Positions 1 to 8,770 are shown, counted from the stretch's first letter. The stretch: 28,387 bases of DNA from JBEHWX01 sp048498995 (GCA_048498995.1 JBEHWX010000080.1:1-28387); one strand, 5' to 3'. Program-made: numbers and translations. The notes: a model not told the origin generated them from the letters alone.

Positions 1-149
1 ACGGCCAGGAGCATCGCGAAGAGCGTGGGGTGCGAGGCCGGCCGCGCGGCAACGCGGGCTGTGAGAAGATCGGCGAGGCGGAAGGTTCCTGGCACGTGTG
101 CGTCGATTGTTCGAGGATAGGCGGTAGGATACGACGCGTCCGGCTTCAC
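1..149 (-). CDS. possible 5' end of an unidentified leftward gene (partial)
   Basis: On the minus strand one frame is open from inside the preceding gene's 3' flank to the window edge. It could start at a GTG at 147-149 or at a second GTG at 93-95. The translated end (LADLLTARVAARPASHPTLF) looks like a helical protein start, and the strand fits the leftward gene set to its right. There is no convincing Shine-Dalgarno sequence and too little sequence to name a family. It may equally be non-coding spacer. Confidence 0.22.
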   Translation of the reverse strand, partial: MKPDASYPTAYPRTIDAHVPGTFRLADLLTARVAARPASHPTLFAMLLA

Positions 150-181
150 CGGCAAGGAGAATTCGTGATGGGGCCGGGAGC

Positions 182-925
182 TCAGGGGATCTCGACCCGC
201 AGGCCGTCGCGCGCCACCTCCCACTCCGGCCCCTCCCCATGCTCCGGGAAGTCGGCCCCCTCGGGAGGCACATGCGTGAAGACTATCCGCCGGACCGACG
301 CGCGGCGCGCGCGCTCGAGAACCTCGGCCGGCTTCACGTGCGTCGACTCGCAGACCAGCAGCTCCGCCCCGTCGAGCAGCCCGTCCAGATCCTCGACCGC
401 GCCGAGATCCTGGCTCAGGACGATCCGGCGCGAGCCGTTCAACAGCAGATAGCCGTGCGCGTCGCGGCTCACGCCATGGCGCTCGGCGTGCTCGCGCACG
501 CCGTCGAGATGCGTGGTGCCGAAGAGCTCGACGCGCCATCCGCCGCCGAGCGGAAACGGGGTCAGCTCGTGATAGCGGATCTCGAAGGGGAGCCGCTCCG
601 GGAATGCGTGGGCGTGCAGCTGAACGGCACGGAAGAACTCGATGGTTCCGGAGGGGAGGTAGAGATCGACCGGGTCGCTCCGCTTCCGGAGCGACCACGC
701 GGTCCAGAGCGCCGGCAGTCCGCACCAGTGGTCGGCGTGCATGTGGCTGACGGCCACGCTACCGATGCGGTTCAGGTCCACGCCGTCGCGGACCATCGCG
801 CGGGCACACGCCTCCCCGGCGTCGAAGAGGACGAGGCGTCCATCATCGAGGCGCGCGCTGAGGGCGCTTGCGAGGCGATCGCCGTTCGGCTCCCCCGCGC
901 CGGTGCCGTGGAGCGTCAGAAGCAT
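182..925 (-). CDS. MBL-fold metallo-hydrolase, RNase Z-like
   Basis: This 247-aa protein has the metallo-beta-lactamase signature HMHADH at residues 61-66, followed by likely metal ligands H139 (TTHLDG), D173 (LSQDLG) and H218 (VFTHVP). That arrangement of HxHxDH, a later His, an Asp and a final His is the dinuclear zinc site of the RNase Z/ElaC-type branch. No signal peptide is seen, so it is probably cytoplasmic. At 247 aa it is shorter than typical RNase Z (about 300 aa), and no long exosite arm is obvious, so tRNA 3' processing is possible but unproven; a phosphodiesterase or other small-molecule hydrolase is an alternative. It starts 10 bases after the stop of the SPOR gene on the same strand, suggesting co-transcription. 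Confidence 0.85.
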   Translation of the reverse strand: MLLTLHGTGAGEPNGDRLASALSARLDDGRLVLFDAGEACARAMVRDGVDLNRIGSVAVSHMHADHWCGLPALWTAWSLRKRSDPVDLYLPSGTIEFFRAVQLHAHAFPERLPFEIRYHELTPFPLGGGWRVELFGTTHLDGVREHAERHGVSRDAHGYLLLNGSRRIVLSQDLGAVEDLDGLLDGAELLVCESTHVKPAEVLERARRASVRRIVFTHVPPEGADFPEHGEGPEWEVARDGLRVEIP

Positions 926-935
926 GAGGTTTCGA

Positions 936-1946
936 TTACTGGACTTCGACGACGAACGCCTGGCAGTTGCAGGAGGAGGCGAGCGTGGCCCGCTTCTTCT
1001 TGGCTTCCTCGACGCTCTCGTAGGGGCCGACCACCAGTGCGTACTGGGTCTTCCCCTTCACCACTTTCGGGAGCACACGGGAGCGGATGTTCTTCTTCTT
1101 CAGCTCCGCGGTCTCCTCGTCGGCCGCCTTGCGGGTCGGGAACAGGCCGAGCTGCAGCGCGTATCCCTTCATGCCGCTCCCCTTGTAGGTCTCGGCCGGA
1201 CGGGTCGTCGACTTCGGCAGCTCCTTCTCGCCATGCGCGCTCTCCTTCGCCTCCTTCTCCTTGGCCTCTTTCGCATCCTTGGCCTCTTTCGCATCCTTGG
1301 CCTTCACGTCCTTCGCATCCTTTTCCTTGCCATCGATGGGCGGCTTGGTCGTCGGCTTCTCGCTCTTGGCAGGCGGCACGGACGGCTTTTCCCCCTTCAC
1401 GTCCTTCGCCACCGGCACCTTGTCGCTCTTGGCGACCGGCTTGGCGACCTTCTCATCCTTGCTCCCCTTTTCGGCCACCTCGGCAACGTCGATCTCCCAG
1501 TTCTTGATCGAGGCCACGAGCTCGTCGGCGCTGGCGATGTAGGAGGATCCGGCGTAGCCGGTCTTGAGCGCCTGGAGCCAGACCTGCGTGGCCATCGAGT
1601 CCCGCTTGTCGGCGTAGCGTCGCACCAGCTGGTATGCCGCCTCATCGGCCCAGGGGCCGGTCGGCGCCAGCGCGATCACCTCCTTGAAGAGGGGGAGCGC
1701 GCGATCGTCGCTGGTGAGGCGGGCGCGGGTATAGAGGATGGCCGGGGAGAACCTGGCCTTCCGTTTCAGCGGCTCGACCATCGCGTAGGCGCTATCCTTC
1801 TGCCCCGCGTCGTACAGCTTCAGAATGGCGCGCGCCTGGTCGTCGAACGACGGCGCGGCGGACTGCGCGGCGGCGATGCCGGCGGTAACCGGAAGCGACA
1901 GCAGCGCGACCATCAAGGCCGCGCGAAAGCGGAAGACGTGGATCAT
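936..1946 (-). CDS. exported SPOR-domain protein with Lys/Ala/Glu-rich linker
   Basis: A 336-aa protein. Residues 1-27 form a signal peptide with a cleavage site after AAA. Residues about 30-155 look like helical TPR-type repeats. Residues about 160-250 are a low-complexity linker dominated by Lys, Ala, Glu and Asp, including AKDAKEAKDAKEAKEKEAKE. Residues 261-336 are a SPOR domain (YALQLGLF, then ALVVGPYESVEEAKK). SPOR domains bind denuded septal peptidoglycan, so the protein probably acts in the periplasm on the cell wall or division site; the linker would span distance. Part of the linker is encoded by near-perfect 18-base DNA repeats around 1258-1302, a region prone to length change. It sits between miaB (189 bases upstream) and the MBL gene (10 bases downstream). 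No individual gene name can be assigned. Confidence 0.87.
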   Translation of the reverse strand: MIHVFRFRAALMVALLSLPVTAGIAAAQSAAPSFDDQARAILKLYDAGQKDSAYAMVEPLKRKARFSPAILYTRARLTSDDRALPLFKEVIALAPTGPWADEAAYQLVRRYADKRDSMATQVWLQALKTGYAGSSYIASADELVASIKNWEIDVAEVAEKGSKDEKVAKPVAKSDKVPVAKDVKGEKPSVPPAKSEKPTTKPPIDGKEKDAKDVKAKDAKEAKDAKEAKEKEAKESAHGEKELPKSTTRPAETYKGSGMKGYALQLGLFPTRKAADEETAELKKKNIRSRVLPKVVKGKTQYALVVGPYESVEEAKKKRATLASSCNCQAFVVEVQ

Positions 1947-2135
1947 CGATCTGGATCTCAGTGGACGTAGGGACGAGGGAATGCCGGCCCGCGGGTAACG
2001 CCGGACGGCGACGGAAAGTTAGCACGGGAAACGCCTCCGACGCGACCGCGGATACCGGAGTCGGCGCGGGCGCGTGGAGAGACCTCGCCGGACCTGACGG
2101 CCCGGCATGCGCGGGGAAGAAACGAGCCGCCGGCG

Positions 2136-3512
2136 TCAGACCGCGGCGAGCTCCAGGGGGAGGTATTTCGGGCGCCCCTCGGCGTCGACGACTGATCCGA
2201 AGAGGGTCGCCGCGCTGGCGCGATGAATCTTCACATGGATGTAGTCGCCGATCTGCACATCCCCCTTCGGGAAGATCACGACCTTGTTCGTGTCGGTGCG
2301 GCCGCGCCACTCCCCCTCGTCCTTCCGGCTCGGGCCGTCGACGAGGATCTCCTCGACGGTGCCGACGTGGCGCTGGTTGTTGCGCGCGGAGATCTCCCGC
2401 TGCAGCTCGATGATCTCCTCCAGGCGGCGCGTCTTCACATCCTCCGGCACGTCGTCCCCCATCGCCCAGGCCTTGGTGTTCTCGCGCGGAGAGTACTTGA
2501 AGGTGTAGGCGCCGTCGTAGGCAACACGTTCGATCACCTCGAGCGTTGCCCGGTGATCCTCCTCGGTCTCGGTCGGGAATCCGGCGATGATGTCGGTCGA
2601 CATGCTCACCCCGGGGATCAGCTCGTGGATGCGGGCCATCCGCTCCATGTAGTGCTCGACCGTGTAGGTGCGGTTCATCAGCCGGAGAATCCTGTTCGAT
2701 CCGGACTGGACCGGCAGGTGGATGTAGTTGCAGATGTTCTTCCGCGAGGCCATCGTCTCGATCAGCTTGTCGGACATGTCCTGCGGGTGCGACGTGGTGT
2801 AGCGGATCCGGATCCGCGGGTCGACGTCGGCGACGGCCGCCAGAAGGTCGGCGAAATCGAAGCCCTCGGAGCGGTAGCTGTTGACGTTCTGCCCGAGCAG
2901 GGTCACCTCGCGGAAATCATGCTCGGCCAGCTTCTCCACCTCCTCGACGATCGAACGAAGCGACCGGCTCCGCTCGCGGCCGCGGGTGAACGGGACCACG
3001 CAGAAGGTGCAGAACTTGTCACAGCCGCGCATCACCGACAGCCAGGCGGAGATCCCCTCGGTCCGGAGCGGGGTGATGTCGTCGTACGTCTCGACGCGGG
3101 AGAGCTTCACGGCCAGCCCCTTGCTGCCGAACCGCGCCTCGTGCACCAGCTCGGGGAGCGCGCGGTACTGATCCGGGCCGACCACCACATCGACCACCGA
3201 ATTTTCCTTCAGCAGATCGCGGCGGAGGCGCTCGGCCATGCAGCCGAGGATGCCCACCACCAGCTCCGGCTTCTGCCGCTTGTAGTAGGTGATGTTGGTC
3301 AGCCGGCCGTGAATCCGCTGCTCGGCGTTGTCGCGGATGGAGCAGGTGTTCAGAAACACCACGTCGGCCGCGGCGATATCCTCGGTCGGCTCATAGCCGC
3401 TCCGGTCCATCACCGACAGAACGATCTCCGAATCGGAGGCGTTCATCTGGCAACCGTAGGTCTCGATGTAGACTTTCTTCTTCGATATCTGGATCGGCTC
3501 CACCTGCGTCAT
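2136..3512 (-). CDS. miaB: tRNA-2-methylthio-N6-dimethylallyladenosine synthase
   Basis: This 458-aa radical SAM methylthiotransferase adds a methylthio group to i6A37 in tRNA. The N-terminal UPF0004/MTTase domain holds three cluster cysteines at about residues 21 (YGCQMN), 57 (NTCSIRDNA) and 91 (LGCMAE). The radical SAM motif GCDKFCTFC gives cysteines 164, 168 and 171. Later segments TTSHPQDM, HLPVQSGSN and TDIIAGFPTE are characteristic of MiaB, and a C-terminal TRAM-like region binds tRNA. The frame is open for 35 more codons upstream with alternative starts at 3552-3554 and 3615-3617, but the conserved domain begins just after the ATG at 3510-3512 and the length then matches the family. 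The gene follows coaE on the same strand after about 158 bases. It needs two 4Fe-4S clusters, which fits its position next to the isc cluster. Confidence 0.96.
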   Translation of the reverse strand: MTQVEPIQISKKKVYIETYGCQMNASDSEIVLSVMDRSGYEPTEDIAAADVVFLNTCSIRDNAEQRIHGRLTNITYYKRQKPELVVGILGCMAERLRRDLLKENSVVDVVVGPDQYRALPELVHEARFGSKGLAVKLSRVETYDDITPLRTEGISAWLSVMRGCDKFCTFCVVPFTRGRERSRSLRSIVEEVEKLAEHDFREVTLLGQNVNSYRSEGFDFADLLAAVADVDPRIRIRYTTSHPQDMSDKLIETMASRKNICNYIHLPVQSGSNRILRLMNRTYTVEHYMERMARIHELIPGVSMSTDIIAGFPTETEEDHRATLEVIERVAYDGAYTFKYSPRENTKAWAMGDDVPEDVKTRRLEEIIELQREISARNNQRHVGTVEEILVDGPSRKDEGEWRGRTDTNKVVIFPKGDVQIGDYIHVKIHRASAATLFGSVVDAEGRPKYLPLELAAV

Positions 3513-3670
3513 CTCGTCTGGGTATTGATCGGAAACGGAAAGATCGGGAAACATACGGCGGGAACGGGGGCGGGAACAACATATTGTCGGCTCCCTCCCG
3601 GGGCCATGGATGCCCACTCGGACCTGCCTCGCGAATGCGCCATGGAATCAGCCCCCGAAGGCCGGGAGCA

Positions 3671-4348
3671 TCACTCCTCCGGCTCCCCCTCCTCGTCCTC
3701 CACGTCCAGATGGTGCCGTGGCGGAAGGGAGGAGACCAGGCGGGCCACGAACCGGGCGCGGCTCTTGAGCACGTCGACCGGAACATCGTTCCTGATCACG
3801 AAATCGGCGCGGTCCACCTTCTCCTTGGCCGGGATCTGCATGGCATCGCGGCGGGCCACCTCCTCGAGGCTCACGCCGTCGCGCTCGGCGGCCCGTGCGA
3901 ACCGGATCTCCGGCGGAGCGTCCACCACGACGATGTAATCGAAGCGCCCCTCCCCTCCCGACTCGAAGATCAGCGCGGCCTCGCAGGCCACCACGCGCGC
4001 CCCCTGATCGATCAGCTTCCGCGCCCTCACCCCCTGCTCGGCGATGGTGCGGGGATGCACGATCCGGTTCATCGCCTCGAGCTTCTCACGGTCCCCGAAG
4101 ATCTGCTCGGCCAGGAACCGACGGTTGAGCTCCCCGTCGACGTAGGCCTCGGGGCCGAAGCGCTCGCCGATCGCGGCGATCATCCCCGGATCGCTGGCCA
4201 TCAGTTCCTTGGCGACCTGATCGGCCCGGATCACCGGGATTCCCTCCTCCTCGAACACCTCGGCCACGGTGGATTTTCCCGCCCCGATGGAACCGGTAAG
4301 CCCGATGATCACGTAGTCGTCGGTGCCGGTGGTCGCGCTGTTGCTCAC
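3671..4348 (-). CDS. coaE: dephospho-CoA kinase
   Basis: A 225-aa P-loop kinase catalysing the last step of coenzyme A synthesis: ATP-dependent phosphorylation of the 3'-hydroxyl of dephospho-CoA. The Walker A motif GLTGSIGAGKS lies at residues 16-26. Next come VIRADQVAKEL, the family-typical IVHPRT and ACEAALIFESG, a VDAPPEIRFAR strand and a lid region around RDGVSLEEVARRDAMQIPAKEK. The C-terminus is acidic (DVEDEEGEPEE). The start used is a GTG at 4346-4348; it leaves a 15-residue N-terminal extension before the first strand, and no better ATG lies between. It is the first gene of the leftward group and is divergent from the isc cluster. Confidence 0.96.
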   Translation of the reverse strand: MSNSATTGTDDYVIIGLTGSIGAGKSTVAEVFEEEGIPVIRADQVAKELMASDPGMIAAIGERFGPEAYVDGELNRRFLAEQIFGDREKLEAMNRIVHPRTIAEQGVRARKLIDQGARVVACEAALIFESGGEGRFDYIVVVDAPPEIRFARAAERDGVSLEEVARRDAMQIPAKEKVDRADFVIRNDVPVDVLKSRARFVARLVSSLPPRHHLDVEDEEGEPEE

Positions 4349-4457
4349 GTCGCTCCGTGGAATGGTCGTGTGTGTGTGACGCCGACGGCGCGCCCCTCCC
4401 GAACGGGAAGCGGCGCCGGCCCCGGTGCCCCGGAGCGGACCGTCGCGAAATCGACCT

Positions 4458-4465
4458 CAAATATA
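4458..4465 (-). promoter_or_regulatory. candidate -7 element for the leftward coaE-miaB group
   Basis: The plus strand reads CAAATATA, so the minus strand reads TATATTTG, an exact match to the Bacteroidota -7 consensus TAnnTTTG. It lies about 110 bases upstream of the coaE GTG in otherwise very GC-rich DNA. No TTG is found at the expected -33 distance, so support is limited to the single element. Confidence 0.35.
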
Positions 4466-4612
4466 ACGGAGCGTCCCGAACCGGACTCCAGACGGTGAGC
4501 TGCCGGGAGCTCCGGCCGCGGACGCGAGCGCTTCTTCCGGGCATTCCGCGCGGCTTCCGGTCAGGAAAGCACAGTTCGCAACAAAAAAGAGCATCTTCCA
4601 GCCCGTCGGCGC

Positions 4613-4643
4613 TTGTCGCGTTCGAAGTGGGCCATTATGTTTG
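4613..4643 (+). promoter_or_regulatory. Bacteroidota-type promoter of the isc cluster
   Basis: TTG at 4613-4615 is followed after 20 bases by TATGTTTG at 4636-4643, which matches the -33/-7 pattern TTG-N(about 20)-TAnnTTTG of Bacteroidota housekeeping sigma factors. The predicted transcription start, about 4648-4652, falls at the edge of the palindrome at 4651-4669. The iscR ATG is about 100 bases downstream. Confidence 0.6.
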
Positions 4644-4650
4644 CACCAAT

Positions 4651-4669
4651 TCCGACCAATTTAGTCGGA
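4651..4669 (+). promoter_or_regulatory. IscR/Rrf2-type operator palindrome
   Basis: TCCGAC-N7-GTCGGA is an exact 6-base inverted repeat with an AT-rich centre (CAATTTA). Its core fits the E. coli type 1 IscR site core YYGACTRWWWYAGTCRR at every position but one. It overlaps the expected transcription start of the promoter at 4613-4643, so binding would block initiation. The likely ligand is the Rrf2 protein encoded at 4750, giving negative autoregulation of the isc genes. Confidence 0.62.
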
Positions 4670-4749
4670 GATGATCCGTCTGGAACCAGGCTTCCCCGCG
4701 ACGCTCGCGGGATACGCCGAATGGATGAAGAGAGAAGAGAAGGGACAGG

Positions 4750-5145
4750 ATGTTACGGCTCTCCAAAAAGGTTGAATACGGGCTGATCGCCATCAGGCAT
4801 CTGGCGCTCCTCCCGGACGGATCGACGGCGACTTCCCGCGAGATCGCCGACGAGTATCTGCTTCCGTACGAGCTCTGCTGCAAGACGCTCTCGCAGCTGT
4901 CGCGCACGGGGCTGATCCGCTCCACGCAGGGAACGCGCGGCGGCTTCATGCTCGGGCGTCCGGCCGTGGAGATCACCGTGCAGGACGTGATCCTCAGCAT
5001 CGAGGGGGATCAGGCGCTGACCGACTGCCTGGAAGGGCGCGGCTGCGCGATCCACGACATCTGCACCATCAAGGATCCGCTCCGCCGGGTCCAGGAGAAC
5101 ATCTCCGAGGCGTTCAAGAAGATGACCCTCGCCGAGATGCTCTAG
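4750..5145 (+). CDS. iscR: Rrf2-family iron-sulfur regulator, IscR-like
   Basis: A 131-aa transcription factor. Residues 1-80 form the winged helix: LSKKVEYGLIAIRHLA, recognition-helix region YELCCKTLSQLSRTGLI and the Rrf2 wing GTRGGFMLGRP. Cysteines 93, 99 and 105 have the C-x5-C-x5-C spacing that holds the 2Fe-2S cluster in IscR. The fourth IscR ligand (His, three residues after the last Cys in E. coli) is Lys here; His102 inside the cysteine loop could substitute. By analogy the holo form would repress the isc genes when clusters are plentiful. It is the first gene of the cluster and lies behind a matching operator and promoter. It is shorter than E. coli IscR (162 aa), lacking the C-terminal tail. 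About 130 bases separate it from iscS. Confidence 0.88.
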   Translation: MLRLSKKVEYGLIAIRHLALLPDGSTATSREIADEYLLPYELCCKTLSQLSRTGLIRSTQGTRGGFMLGRPAVEITVQDVILSIEGDQALTDCLEGRGCAIHDICTIKDPLRRVQENISEAFKKMTLAEML

Positions 5146-5276
5146 CCGAACGCTCCGGCCTCGGCCCCACGGCCGCCAGGCTTTGTGCCCGTCGGGCCGT
5201 GCGCCCGCGAGGCTTCAGGCCGGACACGGCCGACGACAAGGAAACAGTTCATCGTTTCAGGAACATATATCGCATT

Positions 5277-6506
<1,230 letters not shown>

Positions 6507-6528
6507 GCAATCGGAAATCACGGGCACT

Positions 6529-6555
6529 CGCGGCTCCCTCGATGGGGGAGCCGCG
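6529..6555 (+). other. intercistronic hairpin after iscS
   Basis: CGCGGCTCCC at 6529-6538 pairs exactly with GGGAGCCGCG at 6546-6555 around a 7-base loop. No T-run follows, so it is not a classical terminator. It lies 22 bases after the iscS stop and 43 bases before the next ATG; it could stabilise the upstream message or lower read-through. Confidence 0.5.
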
Positions 6556-6598
6556 GGAGCGACCAACCGGATGAGATCCGTCGGAAGGAGACGCGAGC

Positions 6599-7249
6599 AT
6601 GGCGGTCGATAGCGAGATCGAGGCGCTCAAGGCCGATCCGAGGCCGTTCCTGGAGTTTCTCCGGGGGCACTCCTATCCGGTCTATCACCGGTCGAATCTC
6701 TTCTTCCGGGACCTGCAGTTCGGCCTCTGGCGCTATCTGGGCCGGGATCAGACCCGCGCCCCGTACGCCGAGATCGAGCGGCTCACCGCGGAGGTCGTCG
6801 CCGAGTTCGAGCGGCTGGGGATCCTCAAGCGGATCAACCGGCAGAGCTTCGAGCTGAACATGCCGGAGTATCTGGCCCGGGTCACACTGGCCGAGGACCG
6901 ACGCCGCTCCACCGAGCCGCCGAAGGGGAAGCCCGCTCCGGCGACCGGCCCGGCAGAAACCGAGCCTCCGGCCGCCACCGATGCCTCCGAGGAGGAAAAG
7001 CGCGCCCGGAACGCGGCCATCCGCGCCGAGCGCGAGGCCGCCAGGGCTCGCCGGACGCAGCCCGCCCCTCCCCCGCCGGCCGAAGCGGAAGCGATCGAAT
7101 CGGAAGCAACCGAAGCCGTGGCCGCCGGAGCCGCGCCGGCAACCGGAGATCCGGACGAAGAAGCGGCCAGGAAGGCGAAAATCGCGGCGCTGCGGGCCAG
7201 AATGGCCGAGGCACGGGCACGACGGGAGGAAGGTGAGCATGGTGGTTGA
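6599..7249 (+). CDS. unrecognised protein in isc cluster, conserved-looking N-terminus and disordered tail
   Basis: A 216-aa protein with a strong GGAAGGAG ribosome-binding site before the ATG. Residues 1-98 look like a folded, mainly helical domain (FLEFLRGHSYPVYHRSNLFFRDLQF, LWRYLG, then YAEIERLTAEVVAEFERLGIL and FELNMPEYLARV). Residues about 99-195 are rich in Pro, Ala and Glu, and residues about 190-216 form a charged Arg/Ala/Glu helix. There is no signal peptide, Cys cluster motif or membrane segment (the protein has no cysteine). I do not recognise the family. Its position between iscS and iscU on the same strand suggests a link to sulfur transfer or cluster assembly, but that is only context. 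Confidence 0.82.
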   Translation: MAVDSEIEALKADPRPFLEFLRGHSYPVYHRSNLFFRDLQFGLWRYLGRDQTRAPYAEIERLTAEVVAEFERLGILKRINRQSFELNMPEYLARVTLAEDRRRSTEPPKGKPAPATGPAETEPPAATDASEEEKRARNAAIRAEREAARARRTQPAPPPPAEAEAIESEATEAVAAGAAPATGDPDEEAARKAKIAALRARMAEARARREEGEHGG

Positions 7250-7718
7250 AAACGTCCCCGACAGCGGCATGCGCTCAGAGAAATCGCGCCCCGAGGAGTC
7301 GCGGTCCGAGGAGTCGCGGTCCGAAGCCGGGGCTCACGACGGGGAATCCCCGATCAGAAGCGCCGAGATGGAGATTCCGGGAACGAGGGCCCGCGCGGCC
7401 GGCGCCCCTCCCGCCGCGGGAAAGATCTCCCCGGCGGAGAAATCCGAGCCGGACGGCGTTCCCCGACAGGCGCAACGGCACGCGCCGGACCCGAACGCCC
7501 CGCTGCGAAGGGTCACGGAGCCGGGCGAGGAACCTCTGCCGGAGAGCGGCACCGGCGGCATCCCCCTCACCTCCCTGGTCGAGGGGCCCGATCTCGGAAC
7601 CGAGGAGGCACGGCGCCGCGCGCAGATCGTCTCGACGCCCCCACCGGCCGACGCCGGCCTCGGGAGCTCCGAGCTGAAGAATGATCCGAACCGGGCATCG
7701 ATCGATCACGAGAAATGA
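7239..7718 (+). CDS. unrecognised low-complexity protein in isc cluster
   Basis: A predicted 159-aa protein starting at an ATG that overlaps the preceding stop by 11 bases, behind GGAGGAAGG. The sequence is hydrophilic and probably disordered: SEKSRPEESRSEESRSE near the start (encoded by a short tandem DNA repeat at about 7293-7323), then Pro/Gly/Ala-rich stretches and the C-terminal part LVEGPDLGTEEARRRAQIVS. There are no cysteines, signal peptide or membrane segments. The translational coupling and good ribosome-binding site support a real gene; the composition means a chance open frame in GC-rich DNA cannot be excluded. No family recognised. Confidence 0.55.
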   Translation: MVVENVPDSGMRSEKSRPEESRSEESRSEAGAHDGESPIRSAEMEIPGTRARAAGAPPAAGKISPAEKSEPDGVPRQAQRHAPDPNAPLRRVTEPGEEPLPESGTGGIPLTSLVEGPDLGTEEARRRAQIVSTPPPADAGLGSSELKNDPNRASIDHEK

Positions 7719-7797
7719 TGCCGGGCCGGACGCTCAAACGAGCTTGTAATCGTCATTAGAATAGATCCGTTCAATTTTTGCTCAGAAGGAGTCAGCC

Positions 7798-8202
7798 ATG
7801 GCTTACTCGGAAAAGGTCATCGACCATTACAACAACCCGCGCAACGTCGGCACGCTCGACATCTCCGATGAGACGGTCGGCACCGGCCTGGTCGGCGCAC
7901 CGGAGTGCGGCGACGTGATGCGTCTGCAGTTGAAGATCAACCCGGAGACGGGGGTGATCGAGGACGCGAAGTTCAAGACGTTCGGTTGCGGCTCGGCCAT
8001 CGCCTCCTCCAGCTACGCGACCGAGCTGATCAAGGGAAAGAACCTCGACGAGGCGATGAACATCAAGAACACGCAGATCGTCGAGGACCTGAACCTTCCG
8101 CCGGTGAAGATCCACTGCTCGGTGCTTGCCGAGGACGCGATCAAGGCGGCGATCGCCGATTATCAGAAGAAGCAGGATCAGAAGGTTCCGGCCACCGCCT
8201 GA
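7798..8202 (+). CDS. iscU: iron-sulfur cluster scaffold IscU
   Basis: A 134-aa scaffold on which 2Fe-2S clusters are built from IscS sulfur. The three cluster cysteines are Cys37 (GAPECGDVM, with Asp39), Cys64 (FGCGSAIASSS) and Cys107 (KIHCSVLAEDAI, with His106). The LPPVK motif at residues 100-104 is the site recognised by the HscA chaperone, whose gene is in the same cluster. The N-terminus YSEKVIDHYNNPRNVG is typical. AGAAGGAG lies 7 bases before the ATG. Length matches E. coli IscU (128 aa) with a short Lys-rich tail. AT-rich bases just upstream (7741-7780) might hold an internal promoter, including AATTTTTG, one mismatch from TAnnTTTG. Confidence 0.97.
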   Translation: MAYSEKVIDHYNNPRNVGTLDISDETVGTGLVGAPECGDVMRLQLKINPETGVIEDAKFKTFGCGSAIASSSYATELIKGKNLDEAMNIKNTQIVEDLNLPPVKIHCSVLAEDAIKAAIADYQKKQDQKVPATA

Positions 8203-8353
8203 GCCTTCTCCTCCCCGGGCTTCCGGTCGACACGGGATGTTCCCCGCGACAGATACCATTTCGATTGAAACGTCAACTACGATTGCATGTCGGGCCGCAG
8301 GCGGCGTATCCCACGGGGGTCGCGCCACGACCGCACAAGGAGCGACAGATACA

Positions 8354-8725
8354 ATGGCAGACATCATGACCGAGGAGACGGCGCAGACGGCCGCCTCTCC
8401 GCTCGGCCTGACGGCCAAGGCGGCCGCCGAGGTGAGGAAGATCATGGAGCAGAACAGCATTCCCGAGACCTACGGCCTCCGCGTCGGCGTCAAGGGGGGT
8501 GGCTGCTCGGGACTCAGCTACACGCTCGGCTTCGACGCCGACAAGCGTGAGGGGGACAAGGAGATCGAGATGGACGGCATCAAGATCTTCATCGACGGCA
8601 AGAGCCTCTTCTACCTCATGGGAACCGAGATCGACTTCACCGACGGCCTGACCGGTCGCGGCTTCGTCTTCAACAACCCGCAGGCGACCAAGAGCTGCGG
8701 CTGCGGCTCCAGCTTCGGCGTCTGA
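8354..8725 (+). CDS. iscA: A-type iron-sulfur carrier IscA/ErpA-like
   Basis: A 123-aa A-type carrier that moves assembled clusters to target enzymes. It has the three family cysteines: Cys51 in KGGGCSGLSY and Cys115/Cys117 in KSCGCGSSF. The body shows LTAKAAAEVRKIM, LRVGVKGGGCSG and the DFTDGLTGRGFVFNNPQA strand pair. The chosen ATG at 8354 has AAGGAG 10 bases upstream; an in-frame ATG at 8126 would overlap iscU by 77 bases and add unconserved residues. A 151-base gap separates it from iscU. The first 15 residues are an extension beyond E. coli IscA (107 aa). IscA versus ErpA cannot be decided from the sequence; the context favours IscA. Confidence 0.94.
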   Translation: MADIMTEETAQTAASPLGLTAKAAAEVRKIMEQNSIPETYGLRVGVKGGGCSGLSYTLGFDADKREGDKEIEMDGIKIFIDGKSLFYLMGTEIDFTDGLTGRGFVFNNPQATKSCGCGSSFGV

Positions 8726-8770
8726 GCCCCGAGCCCGGGCCTCGGTGACCGCGTCGCCAACGAGTCTCGT

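Noticed and set aside
239..1970. Long plus-strand open frames opposite the MBL and SPOR genes
   Set aside because: Arg/Pro/Leu-rich shadow frames in GC-rich DNA; the minus strand carries clear domains.
2090..2139. Bulged inverted repeat (CTGACG...CGTCAG) at the 3' end of miaB
   Set aside because: Bulged stem, large loop and no T-run; too weak to call a terminator.
2223..3938. 571-codon plus-strand open frame opposite miaB
   Set aside because: Antisense shadow; miaB motifs on the minus strand are unambiguous.
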